From assembly GCA_021639925.1 (NCBI GenBank), contig JAJXEL010000133.1, forward strand, positions 1-5,384: a DNA stretch of 5,384 nucleotides, read 5' to 3'. The notes beneath the pieces were generated by a model. The model was not told the DNA's origin and searched no databases. It saw only the letters and a list, made by a program, of their open reading frames with translations. Both the position numbers and the translations under genes were made by a program. Below are positions 1-5,384 of this stretch, in pieces. Source of the DNA: Alphaproteobacteria bacterium. Lineage in GTDB: Bacteria > Pseudomonadota > Alphaproteobacteria > CAAGCB01 > CAG-977. The first letter of the stretch is position 1, and each line of letters begins with the position of its first letter.

Positions 1-444
1 AAAAAATCTTCTTTGGAAGCGGCCGGTTGCCCCAAAATAAAACAAGATCTTAATGCGGCTCCGTTATCGCAGAAATCGGGCTTTCAATTGAAAAAAGCGT
101 TTTTTAAAAAAGAAAAAAACGGAGAAGCCAATCTGTTCATTATTTTGGATATTCCTGTATTTGGCGGTAAAAATCCCGCCGTTCTGGTTAAAAACGAACA
201 GGGGTTGTCCTTTTCTGAACCGTTTATTTCCTGGGACGGCAGCGATATGCTGTTAAAAATCCGTTTGCTAAATCCGGAAAAACTGCAAAAAGAAGCCCGG
301 CTGACAATAGATGTCGGTTATCCGGGGCGGGCATCTGAATTTACAGTACCGGTAAAATTAGAACAAATGCCGGAAAAACCGTTTTTATCCGTTTTTTTCT
401 TTTTCGATTATAGATTCTCTGTTGGCCTTCTTGTCCGGTGTTAA
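1..444 (+). pseudogene. ScsB/DsbD-like thiol:disulfide interchange protein, N-terminal periplasmic part (5' partial, frame broken)
   Basis: The frame is open from base 1, so the gene starts before the window; the TTG at 13 is only the first possible start codon inside it. The visible part looks like the end of the periplasmic region that precedes the membrane domain in ScsB-type proteins: a Cys-Pro near the edge (bases 28-33, reminiscent of the C-x-P motif in ScsB N-terminal domains), then a beta-rich stretch without membrane segments up to about base 370. Family assignment rests mostly on the continuation in the next frame. Through about base 393 the protein is plausible. After that this frame reads Phe-rich, then a short non-homologous tail ending at 444, while the expected first membrane helix lies in the frame one base later. 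I therefore read 1-444 and the following piece as one gene broken by a frameshift, not as a separate short protein. A sequencing error cannot be excluded. Confidence 0.62.
391..404 (+). other. Frameshift site in a T-rich run of the ScsB-like gene
   Basis: Bases 392-398 are seven T, then C, then five T (400-404). Reading frame 1 is used before this point and frame 2 after it. Dropping one T from the seven gives an uninterrupted reading (SVFSFSIIDSLLAFLSGVKF) that runs straight into the membrane domain. 'LLAFLSG' in this join resembles the start of the first transmembrane helix of DsbD/ScsB proteins (typically like LAFLGGLILN). The exact base gained cannot be fixed from one sequence. Possible causes are a real mutation, a phase-variable tract, slippage during expression, or an assembly or read error. 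Confidence 0.7.
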
Positions 445-1657
445 GTTTTTATTTTTTACACCTGTTCTGACGGCTCTTTTAATGCTGGGATATCAGGCGG
501 CGATTGTTGACAGAAAAACTCCTGAAAAAACCGTTTCATTTTATGACGGTTTGGGAAATATATTTTATTTTTGGTGCGTAATCTGTTTGATTTTCGGTGT
601 TGTCTGGTTTTATGCTTTACCCGCGGATATATTCTGGGGAATGCAATTTCTTTCACCGGCAATGAATTTTTTGTTTTTCCTTGTATTTTCTGGGGTGGCC
701 TTAGTTGTGCCAAAAATTTTTGATGATGTGACCGTTACATTGATTTCTGAGCGTTTTCCTAAAGTATTTTCCGCTTTAAAAACGGAAAACGTCCGTGAAA
801 AAGCAGGGGTGATCGCCGGGTTTATTATCGGTTGTTTGTTATTTATTACCCCGATGACAGGCATGTATTATGATATCTATGTGTTGTTATCCAGATCGGT
901 TGTTCTTTATTCCGTTCTTTTTGCTGCCGGAGTTTCTCTGCCATTTTTGATTTTATCCTTATACGACAATCGTGCTGCGGCTGTTACTGCAGATGAAAAA
1001 ACACAAAAACTGATCAGTATGCTTTTGCCTTTGCCGTTGTATCTGCAGGCGGTTTTGTTGGCGGTTTTGATCGGCGCTCAAGCCGGTTTGACGGCTGTCG
1101 GAATTTTGGTCGTTTTGACGGCTTTGATGATTGTGTGTTTGGAAAAGTTTCCGTTTTCTAAGATCTTTCCTGTTTTGGCAGCGCTTGTCCTGATCGGATT
1201 TATTTTTATTCCTTTCTTTCCTAATGAAAATGATCTGAATAAACGGGGAGGGACAGAATTTGATAAAACGCTGTTAAACAGCCGTATACAGGAAGGAAAG
1301 TCTGTTTATTTAAGCGTAACGGAAAGTTTTTGTCTGTCTTGTCATTGGAATCGGTTAATTATGATCACGCAGGGCGCGCCGCAAGAAATTCAAAACGGAG
1401 ATCTGACGGTCATGCGGGCCGGTTATAAAAATCCGTTTGTTAAAGATCTGCTGTCTCAAGGCGGAAAATATGGCTTGCCGGTTAATATAATCTTTTCTCC
1501 GTTATATCCTGAAGGTAAAATTATCAGTTCCGTTCTGACTCCGTGGAAAGCTCAGGCAGCTGTCATTGAACTTATCCGGACGCAGGAAAGCGAACCAGAT
1601 CCGCAAAACGCGCCTGAACAAAATCAGCCAGATCCTGCGGGGAAAGACACAAATTGA
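422..1657 (+). CDS. ScsB/DsbD-like membrane thiol:disulfide interchange protein, membrane and C-terminal thioredoxin-like domains
   Basis: This is the downstream part of the frameshifted gene. Numbering here counts from the TTG at 422, which has no visible Shine-Dalgarno sequence; the frame is open further upstream, so 422 is a formal start only. DsbD/ScsB proteins carry electrons from cytoplasmic thioredoxin across the inner membrane to periplasmic substrates. Evidence for the family: about seven or eight hydrophobic segments between residues 3 and 265; WGMQFLSP (72-79), matching the WGFQLQSP-type motif of ScsB; and a C-terminal thioredoxin-like domain (about 280-386) with VYLSVTESFCLSCHWN (CxxC at C304 and C307), a likely cis-proline in GLP (351-353), and the LTP-plus-helix ending typical of ScsB. 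The membrane motifs that normally hold the redox cysteines (MPCVLP and TPCTAP) read FFTPVLT (11-17) and LLFITPMTG (139-147), without cysteine there. Other membrane cysteines are C52, C55, C138 and C239. A Pro/Gln/Asn-rich tail (390-411) ends the protein. Family confidence is good; activity is doubtful. Confidence 0.75.
   Translation: MAFLSGVKFLFFTPVLTALLMLGYQAAIVDRKTPEKTVSFYDGLGNIFYFWCVICLIFGVVWFYALPADIFWGMQFLSPAMNFLFFLVFSGVALVVPKIFDDVTVTLISERFPKVFSALKTENVREKAGVIAGFIIGCLLFITPMTGMYYDIYVLLSRSVVLYSVLFAAGVSLPFLILSLYDNRAAAVTADEKTQKLISMLLPLPLYLQAVLLAVLIGAQAGLTAVGILVVLTALMIVCLEKFPFSKIFPVLAALVLIGFIFIPFFPNENDLNKRGGTEFDKTLLNSRIQEGKSVYLSVTESFCLSCHWNRLIMITQGAPQEIQNGDLTVMRAGYKNPFVKDLLSQGGKYGLPVNIIFSPLYPEGKIISSVLTPWKAQAAVIELIRTQESEPDPQNAPEQNQPDPAGKDTN
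1572..1657. other. Tail-to-tail overlap of the ScsB-like gene and ybaK
   Basis: Both frames are open across these 86 bases: the plus strand encodes the Pro/Gln-rich tail of the ScsB-like protein (stop TGA 1655-1657) and the minus strand encodes the last 28 residues of YbaK (stop TAA at 1574-1572). YbaK's conserved helix (ARFADLV) lies inside the overlap, so the minus frame is the constrained one; the plus-strand tail follows the end of the thioredoxin fold and looks free to vary. I see no hairpin with a T run in either direction here, so transcripts from both sides may run into each other. Confidence 0.8.
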
Positions 1658-2072
1658 CGCCGACTTTGCCTGCGCTGACGCAGAATTGATCATAGAGCAA
1701 AGCCGTTTCGTCAATAAACGTCGGGAACAGTTTTTTCATGCCGACGGGGGAACAGCCGCCGTGAACATATCCCGTGACATTCAGCAGCTGTTTTAACGGC
1801 AGCATTTCAACGCTTTTTTGCCCGGCTGCTTTGGCGGCTGCTTTTAAGTCCAGTTCGCAGATTGAAGGAATAACAAATACAAAATACTCATGCGACGGCG
1901 ATTGTGTCACCAGCGTTTTAAATACTTGTTCCGGCGCTTGTCCTATTTTCGCGGCGACCGAAACGGCGTCGATTTTTCCGTCGGCAGTTTCATATTCATA
2001 ATATTTATAAACAATATGAGCCTGGTCCAGCAGACGCATGGCATTCGTTTTTTTTATATCATGACCGCCCAT
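1572..2072 (-). CDS. ybaK: YbaK-type Cys-tRNA(Pro) deacylase
   Basis: The product is 166 residues; E. coli YbaK has 159. The family hydrolyses Cys-tRNA(Pro) made in error by prolyl-tRNA synthetase and acts in trans in the cytoplasm. Matching features in order: KTNAMRLLD (8-16), the usual YbaK opening; VFKTL (50-54), with K52 at the position of the essential lysine of the family; LDLKAAAKAAG with VEM (75-90); TGYVHGGCSPVGMKK (100-114), the Gly-rich substrate loop; FIDE (119-122); SAGKVG (133-138); and DLADFVQARFADL (147-159), the family's C-terminal helix. The ATG at 2072 is supported by an AAAGG seven bases upstream and because a later ATG would cut into the KTNAMR motif. It is the last gene of the minus-strand unit, 10 bases after the 168-aa gene. 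Its last 86 bases overlap the opposing ScsB-like gene. A related YbaK/ProX-type editing domain with other specificity is possible, but the KTNAMR opening favours YbaK. Confidence 0.93.
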   Translation of the reverse strand: MGGHDIKKTNAMRLLDQAHIVYKYYEYETADGKIDAVSVAAKIGQAPEQVFKTLVTQSPSHEYFVFVIPSICELDLKAAAKAAGQKSVEMLPLKQLLNVTGYVHGGCSPVGMKKLFPTFIDETALLYDQFCVSAGKVGVNLCLSPQDLADFVQARFADLVRFPASG

Positions 2073-2079
2073 TTAACAG

Positions 2080-2084
2080 CCTTT
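2080..2084 (-). promoter_or_regulatory. Shine-Dalgarno sequence of ybaK
   Basis: AAAGG on the minus strand, seven bases before the ATG at 2072. It shares two bases with the TAA stop (2085-2083) of the upstream 168-aa gene, so ribosomes ending there are placed next to the ybaK start. This supports co-transcription and possible translational coupling. Confidence 0.7.
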
Positions 2085-2589
2085 ATACAGGATCAACCGT
2101 CGGCATGTCCGGCACGACGGTCATTTCCGCGTCCATTCCGACAAAACCGGCGCCGGCCGTCAGCGGTAAAATGATACTGCGCAGTCTGATACCCGGTTTG
2201 TTTTCCAGATAAAAATCCATATAAGCGCGCCGGTCGATCAAAGGCATGCGTTCAATCGCGTCCAGCAGGCTTTTATCAATCGCCGCCTGTACTTCGCTGG
2301 TTTTTTCTTCCATGCCGGACAAATAAAAATCAGCGGCTGCCCTGTCCGGAGTTTTAGCCGTAACGGCTTGCAGCATACGTGTTTTTTCCGCCATGATTTC
2401 TCCGGCGGTCTTGTCCAGCAGGCTGTCAACTTCCCGAATCATTTTTTGCATTTCCGCTCGCCCCTGAGAGCTCAGACGCATCATCAGCAGTTTGGACGGA
2501 TTAATATCCGGCCGTTTCGGCGCCGCCCAAAAACCGACGCCGATTCCCAAAAGAAAACAGGCAGTTCCGATAACAATACCGTTTTTCAT
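2083..2589 (-). CDS. Membrane-anchored Spy/heavy-metal-sensor-like small protein (function unknown)
   Basis: The product is 168 residues. Residues 4-22 form one hydrophobic helix (IVIGTACFLLGIGVGFW) after a short MKNG start, followed by AAPKRP, so it is probably an inner-membrane anchor with the rest in the periplasm; cleavage after WAA is possible. Residues 33-130 are mostly helical, with charged and Leu/Met residues suggesting a coiled or hairpin shape. The central part (PDRAAADFYLSGMEEKTSEV, then an 'LLDAIERMPLIDRRAYMDF' segment at 108-126) has the layout of the periplasmic heavy-metal sensor / Metal_resist (Spy- and CpxP-related) proteins common in alphaproteobacteria, where a 'DR-A' helix is followed by 'LP-x-ERRA'. 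It contains no histidine and only one cysteine (C11, in the membrane helix), but 13 methionines, so metal binding by His is excluded. The C-terminal 30 residues are Pro/Val/Asp-rich. The ATG overlaps the pepN stop as ATGA. Family call is tentative; the gene itself is well supported. Confidence 0.8.
   Translation of the reverse strand: MKNGIVIGTACFLLGIGVGFWAAPKRPDINPSKLLMMRLSSQGRAEMQKMIREVDSLLDKTAGEIMAEKTRMLQAVTAKTPDRAAADFYLSGMEEKTSEVQAAIDKSLLDAIERMPLIDRRAYMDFYLENKPGIRLRSIILPLTAGAGFVGMDAEMTVVPDMPTVDPV
2586..2589 (-). promoter_or_regulatory. ATGA stop/start overlap of pepN and the 168-aa gene
   Basis: On the minus strand the start ATG (2589-2587) of the 168-aa gene and the stop TGA (2588-2586) of pepN share bases. 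Only a weak GGGA lies five bases before the ATG, so initiation probably depends in part on ribosomes finishing pepN. This ties the levels of the two proteins together. Confidence 0.75.
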
Positions 2590-5354
2590 GACCGTCCCGC
2601 GGATTGTCTGACGGCGGCCAGTATATTCGGAACATGAGAAACCTGTTGGTTTTTCGATCCGTTAGCATACTTTTTTACGTCGGGGGATTTAAAAAAATCA
2701 ACCGCTTTCATACGTTCTTTTTTTTCAGAAATCCCCAGGGATTTTGAAACAATTTCATATGTGTTCGGCGATAAATCCGGCGTTTCGATAATGCGGGTCA
2801 AAGCTTTTTTCATCATTTCCTGACGTTCGGGATCAAACTTTTTCCAGTTTCCCAAAGCAACGGGAATTGTCGCCGCCACCTGCGGATTGATTTTGTCGAC
2901 GGCAATGGTTTGTTCGGCGATAAAGTCGTATCCGGATCCGTCTTTTTTATGCAAAGCCGTCGGATTTGCGGCAAACGCACCGATCAACGCGCGGACTTTG
3001 TTCGGGTTGGTTATGGCGAAGGATTCATGATGCAGTAAATCTTTGACGGTTTTTAAAGAATCCGGCGAAGCCGTCGCCTGCATCGACAACCATTTGTCAA
3101 CGACCAGAGAATCTTTTTTATAGCTCCGGTAAAAATCATTCATGACGGCTTTGGCCTGCGGGGTGTCCTGACCCGCAAAGACACGGACGGCGGCGTCTTT
3201 GTCCGTCATTTGTTCCGCGGATTTATACTGTTCCAGCGCCAAAGAATCATCTAAAATGCTCAAATATCCCAGCGCCATGTTTTTAACGGCGCGTTTGCCG
3301 GAATCTGCGGCATTCGGAACGTATTCGCCCGCAACTTTATTGGTATTGTAAGCTTTTTGCAAATCGTCCTTTAATTCAACGGCGATCTGCTTGCGCAATC
3401 CCGCGCGCGCCGCGGCAATCGCATCTACGTCCACAACGTCCATGCGTTCGGCCAAAGCGCGTTCGCCCGGCATGACAAAAGCTTTGGCAACAAAGGCTTT
3501 GTCCAGGTTTTCGTCATTTAAGTAACCTTTTAAAGCCTGAATGAAAATGTCCGGCGCTTTCGCTTCTTTTCCGGCCTGAATATCCTTGACCATATCCAAC
3601 ATGATATCGGTTGCGAACTGCTGGCCGGCGTCCCACCGGTTAAACAGGTCGGAATCTTTTGCCATCAGCAGTCCGCGCTGTTCCGGCGTGTAATTCGCTT
3701 TAAAATGGATCGGTGCGGTAAAAGCCCGGTTGCCCGATAAAACGGGTTCTTCGGGAACGTTTTCAAAAACAAACGTTTGTTCCGGCTTGTTCATAACGAT
3801 GACTTTTGACGTTTTGCCGTCTTTTTCCTGTCCCTGAATGTCCAAAGGCATATCGTTGCCGTTTTTATCCAAAAGCCCGATTTCCAAAGGAATAACAAAA
3901 GGTTTCTTGATCGGCTGGCCCGGCGTGGCCGGCGTGTGCTGGCTTAAATTCAGCGTATAAGTTTTCTTGTCCGCGTCGTAAACGCCTTTGGCTTCAACGA
4001 CGGGAGTCCCGGCCTGATGATACCACGTTTTGGCAAACTGGTTTAAATCCAGTCCGGCGCCTTCGGCAATCGCCGCGACGAAATCATCGCAGGTAACGGC
4101 TTTGCCGTCGTTGCGTTCGAAATACAAATCCATGCCTTTGCGGAATTTTTCTTTGCCCGCCATGCGTTCCATCATGCGAATGACTTCCGCGCCCTTGTTA
4201 TAAACTGTTCCGGTATAAAGCGAACGCACGGAAATATAGGAATCCGGACGGATCGGGTGCGCCAAAGGTCCCGCGTCCTGCGTGAACTGGCCCGCCCGCA
4301 GCGAAGACACGTCTTCAATCCGTTTGACGGCGCGCGAACGCATGTCGGACGAAAATTCCTGATCGCGGTAAACGGTCAACCCTTCTTTTAACGTCAGGTC
4401 AAACCAGTCGCGCAGCGTAACGCGGTTACCCGACCAGTTATGAAAATATTCGTGCGCGACAACGCCTTCAATACCCGCGTAATCGGCGTCCGTCGCCCGT
4501 TTCGGGTCGGCCAGAACGTATTTGTCGTTAAAAATGTTCAAAGACGTGTTTTCACACGCGCCGGAATTAAAGTTTGATACGGCGACGATGTTAAAAACGT
4601 CATGGTCATATTCGCGCCCGAATGTATCTTCGTCCCATTTCATAGCCTTTTTCAAGGATTCGACGGCATATGCGCTCATAGAGCCTTTGCCTTCTTCGAC
4701 AAAAACGTTCAGCGTTACATCACGCCCGGAACGCGTTACGAAATGATCCTGCTGCTGGTCCAGTTTTCCGGCAACGACGGCATATAAGTAGCAAGCTTTC
4801 GGCACAGGATCGAAAAAGACTTCTTTTTTACGGCCGTCGGGCAGCTCTTCGGCAGATTCTTTGTTGCCGTTGGAAATCAGTTTCGGCAGTTTTTCCTTAT
4901 CCCCGATTAAAGTCGTGCGCCATGTCGGCATCACGTCGGGGCGGTCAGGGAAGTAGGTAATGCGCCGGAAACCGTGCGTTTCGCATTTTGTACATAAAAT
5001 GCCGTCCGATTCATACAGTCCCTGCAATTTTGTGTTGGCTTTGGGGTTAATGTCCGTTTCGATCGTTAATGTGAAATCCTTCGGCGGGTTCAGTAAAGTC
5101 ATGCCTTCGTCAGACAAAACATAGTCTTTTTCGGTCAAAGGCCTGCCATTGATCGCGATACTTTTCAAAGTCAGCTCATCACCGTCCAGCCACATCGGCG
5201 CGTTTTCCGCCGTATCCGGTTCGCGGCGCACCTGCATTTGGGCAACGGCCCTGGTATGTTCGGAATCCAGTTCAAAAGTCATATCGACATGGCTGATTTG
5301 GTATTCCGGTTTTTTATAATCCTTGGCATAAACGGTTTTCGGCGCGGCCGGCAT
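2586..5354 (-). CDS. pepN: Aminopeptidase N (M1 family zinc metallopeptidase)
   Basis: The product is 922 residues, against 870 in E. coli PepN, which removes N-terminal residues from peptides in the cytoplasm; there is no signal peptide. Similarity to E. coli PepN covers nearly the whole length. N-terminal beta domain (about 1-195): LQGLYES, CTKCE with E125, and FRRITYFPDRPDV. Catalytic domain (about 200-445): HEYFH (301-305) with E324 gives the zinc ligands H301, H305, E324 and the catalytic base E302; GTVYNKGAEVIRM supplies the transition-state Tyr385. Then a beta domain (about 450-550: TPATPGQP, QTFVFENVPEEPV) and a helical C-terminal domain (about 555-874: DMVK, MDVVDVDAI, NPNKVRALIGAF, DGSGYDF, INPQVAA). 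Oddities: the exopeptidase motif GAMEN reads GACEN (265-269), preceded by Ser264 where E. coli has Met260; K123 replaces E. coli Gln119; and about 48 extra residues follow the point where E. coli PepN ends. The start ATG has AAGGGGA nine bases upstream. First gene of the three-gene unit. E. coli numbering is from memory. Confidence 0.97.
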   Translation of the reverse strand: MPAAPKTVYAKDYKKPEYQISHVDMTFELDSEHTRAVAQMQVRREPDTAENAPMWLDGDELTLKSIAINGRPLTEKDYVLSDEGMTLLNPPKDFTLTIETDINPKANTKLQGLYESDGILCTKCETHGFRRITYFPDRPDVMPTWRTTLIGDKEKLPKLISNGNKESAEELPDGRKKEVFFDPVPKACYLYAVVAGKLDQQQDHFVTRSGRDVTLNVFVEEGKGSMSAYAVESLKKAMKWDEDTFGREYDHDVFNIVAVSNFNSGACENTSLNIFNDKYVLADPKRATDADYAGIEGVVAHEYFHNWSGNRVTLRDWFDLTLKEGLTVYRDQEFSSDMRSRAVKRIEDVSSLRAGQFTQDAGPLAHPIRPDSYISVRSLYTGTVYNKGAEVIRMMERMAGKEKFRKGMDLYFERNDGKAVTCDDFVAAIAEGAGLDLNQFAKTWYHQAGTPVVEAKGVYDADKKTYTLNLSQHTPATPGQPIKKPFVIPLEIGLLDKNGNDMPLDIQGQEKDGKTSKVIVMNKPEQTFVFENVPEEPVLSGNRAFTAPIHFKANYTPEQRGLLMAKDSDLFNRWDAGQQFATDIMLDMVKDIQAGKEAKAPDIFIQALKGYLNDENLDKAFVAKAFVMPGERALAERMDVVDVDAIAAARAGLRKQIAVELKDDLQKAYNTNKVAGEYVPNAADSGKRAVKNMALGYLSILDDSLALEQYKSAEQMTDKDAAVRVFAGQDTPQAKAVMNDFYRSYKKDSLVVDKWLSMQATASPDSLKTVKDLLHHESFAITNPNKVRALIGAFAANPTALHKKDGSGYDFIAEQTIAVDKINPQVAATIPVALGNWKKFDPERQEMMKKALTRIIETPDLSPNTYEIVSKSLGISEKKERMKAVDFFKSPDVKKYANGSKNQQVSHVPNILAAVRQSAGRS

Positions 5355-5363
5355 GATAAAAAA

Positions 5364-5370
5364 TCCCCTT
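5364..5370 (-). promoter_or_regulatory. Shine-Dalgarno sequence of pepN
   Basis: AAGGGGA on the minus strand, nine bases before the ATG at 5354, which decides the start. Only 14 further bases (5371-5384) remain upstream, A/T-rich, so the promoter cannot be judged from this window. Confidence 0.75.
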
Positions 5371-5384
5371 AAAGTGTTAAATTT

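Noticed and set aside
13..15. TTG at 13 as a true start of a small separate gene
   Set aside because: The frame is open to the window edge, there is no Shine-Dalgarno sequence, and the protein reads as the middle of a larger ScsB-type protein.
456..864. Minus-strand open frames opposite the ScsB-like membrane domain
   Set aside because: The plus strand carries membrane helices and family motifs here; the minus frames look like basic, shadow-type sequence.
1040..1125. Short repeated units (GGCGGTTTTG, TTTTGACGGCT) in the ScsB-like membrane domain
   Set aside because: They encode repeated Ala-Val-Leu-type residues of membrane helices and are explained by codon use in hydrophobic segments.
1669..1682. 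Inverted repeat CTGCG-CTGA-CGCAG just after the stop of the ScsB-like gene, a possible terminator
   Set aside because: The stem is only five base pairs, no T run follows, and it lies inside the ybaK coding region.
1774..2174. Plus-strand open frames opposite ybaK and the 168-aa gene
   Set aside because: They are shadows of well-supported minus-strand genes and show no recognisable protein features.
4522..4787. Plus-strand open frames opposite the catalytic region of pepN
   Set aside because: The minus strand encodes conserved PepN motifs throughout; the plus frames have no supporting features.

Overview
The window looks like an ordinary chromosomal segment of a moderate-GC Proteobacterium. 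An alphaproteobacterium is my best guess, because a ScsB-type thiol:disulfide protein, PepN and a 'periplasmic heavy-metal sensor'-like small protein are all common there. That assignment is an inference and cannot be proven from the bases. The window holds four genes in two convergent groups, with almost no intergenic DNA and no RNA gene, mobile element or CRISPR.

Left part, plus strand (1-1657): a gene for a ScsB/DsbD-like membrane thiol:disulfide interchange protein. Its 5' end lies outside the window. It is broken by a one-base frame change at or near a run of seven T (392-398). The first piece (1-444) carries the end of the periplasmic N-terminal part. The second piece (in frame from before 422 to 1657) carries the membrane domain and a C-terminal thioredoxin-like domain with a CLSC motif. 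Removing one base in the T run restores a single frame of about 551 codons inside the window. The two cysteines expected in the membrane domain appear to be replaced, so the protein may be degenerate or work differently.

Right part, minus strand (5354 down to 1572): a compact three-gene unit read in the order pepN, a 168-aa membrane-anchored protein, ybaK. PepN and the 168-aa gene overlap by ATGA. The Shine-Dalgarno sequence of ybaK overlaps the stop codon of the 168-aa gene. PepN is a cytosolic M1 zinc aminopeptidase with a complete zinc site, but with an altered substrate-binding motif (GACEN in place of GAMEN) and a roughly 48-residue C-terminal extension. YbaK is a Cys-tRNA(Pro) deacylase-type editing enzyme. 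The 168-aa protein resembles periplasmic heavy-metal sensor/Spy-like proteins in layout but has no histidine.

The two groups meet tail to tail: the last 86 bases of the ScsB-like gene are also the end of ybaK on the other strand. I do not see a clear new multi-gene system. The points most worth checking are the frame break, the missing membrane cysteines and the remodelled PepN active-site loop.
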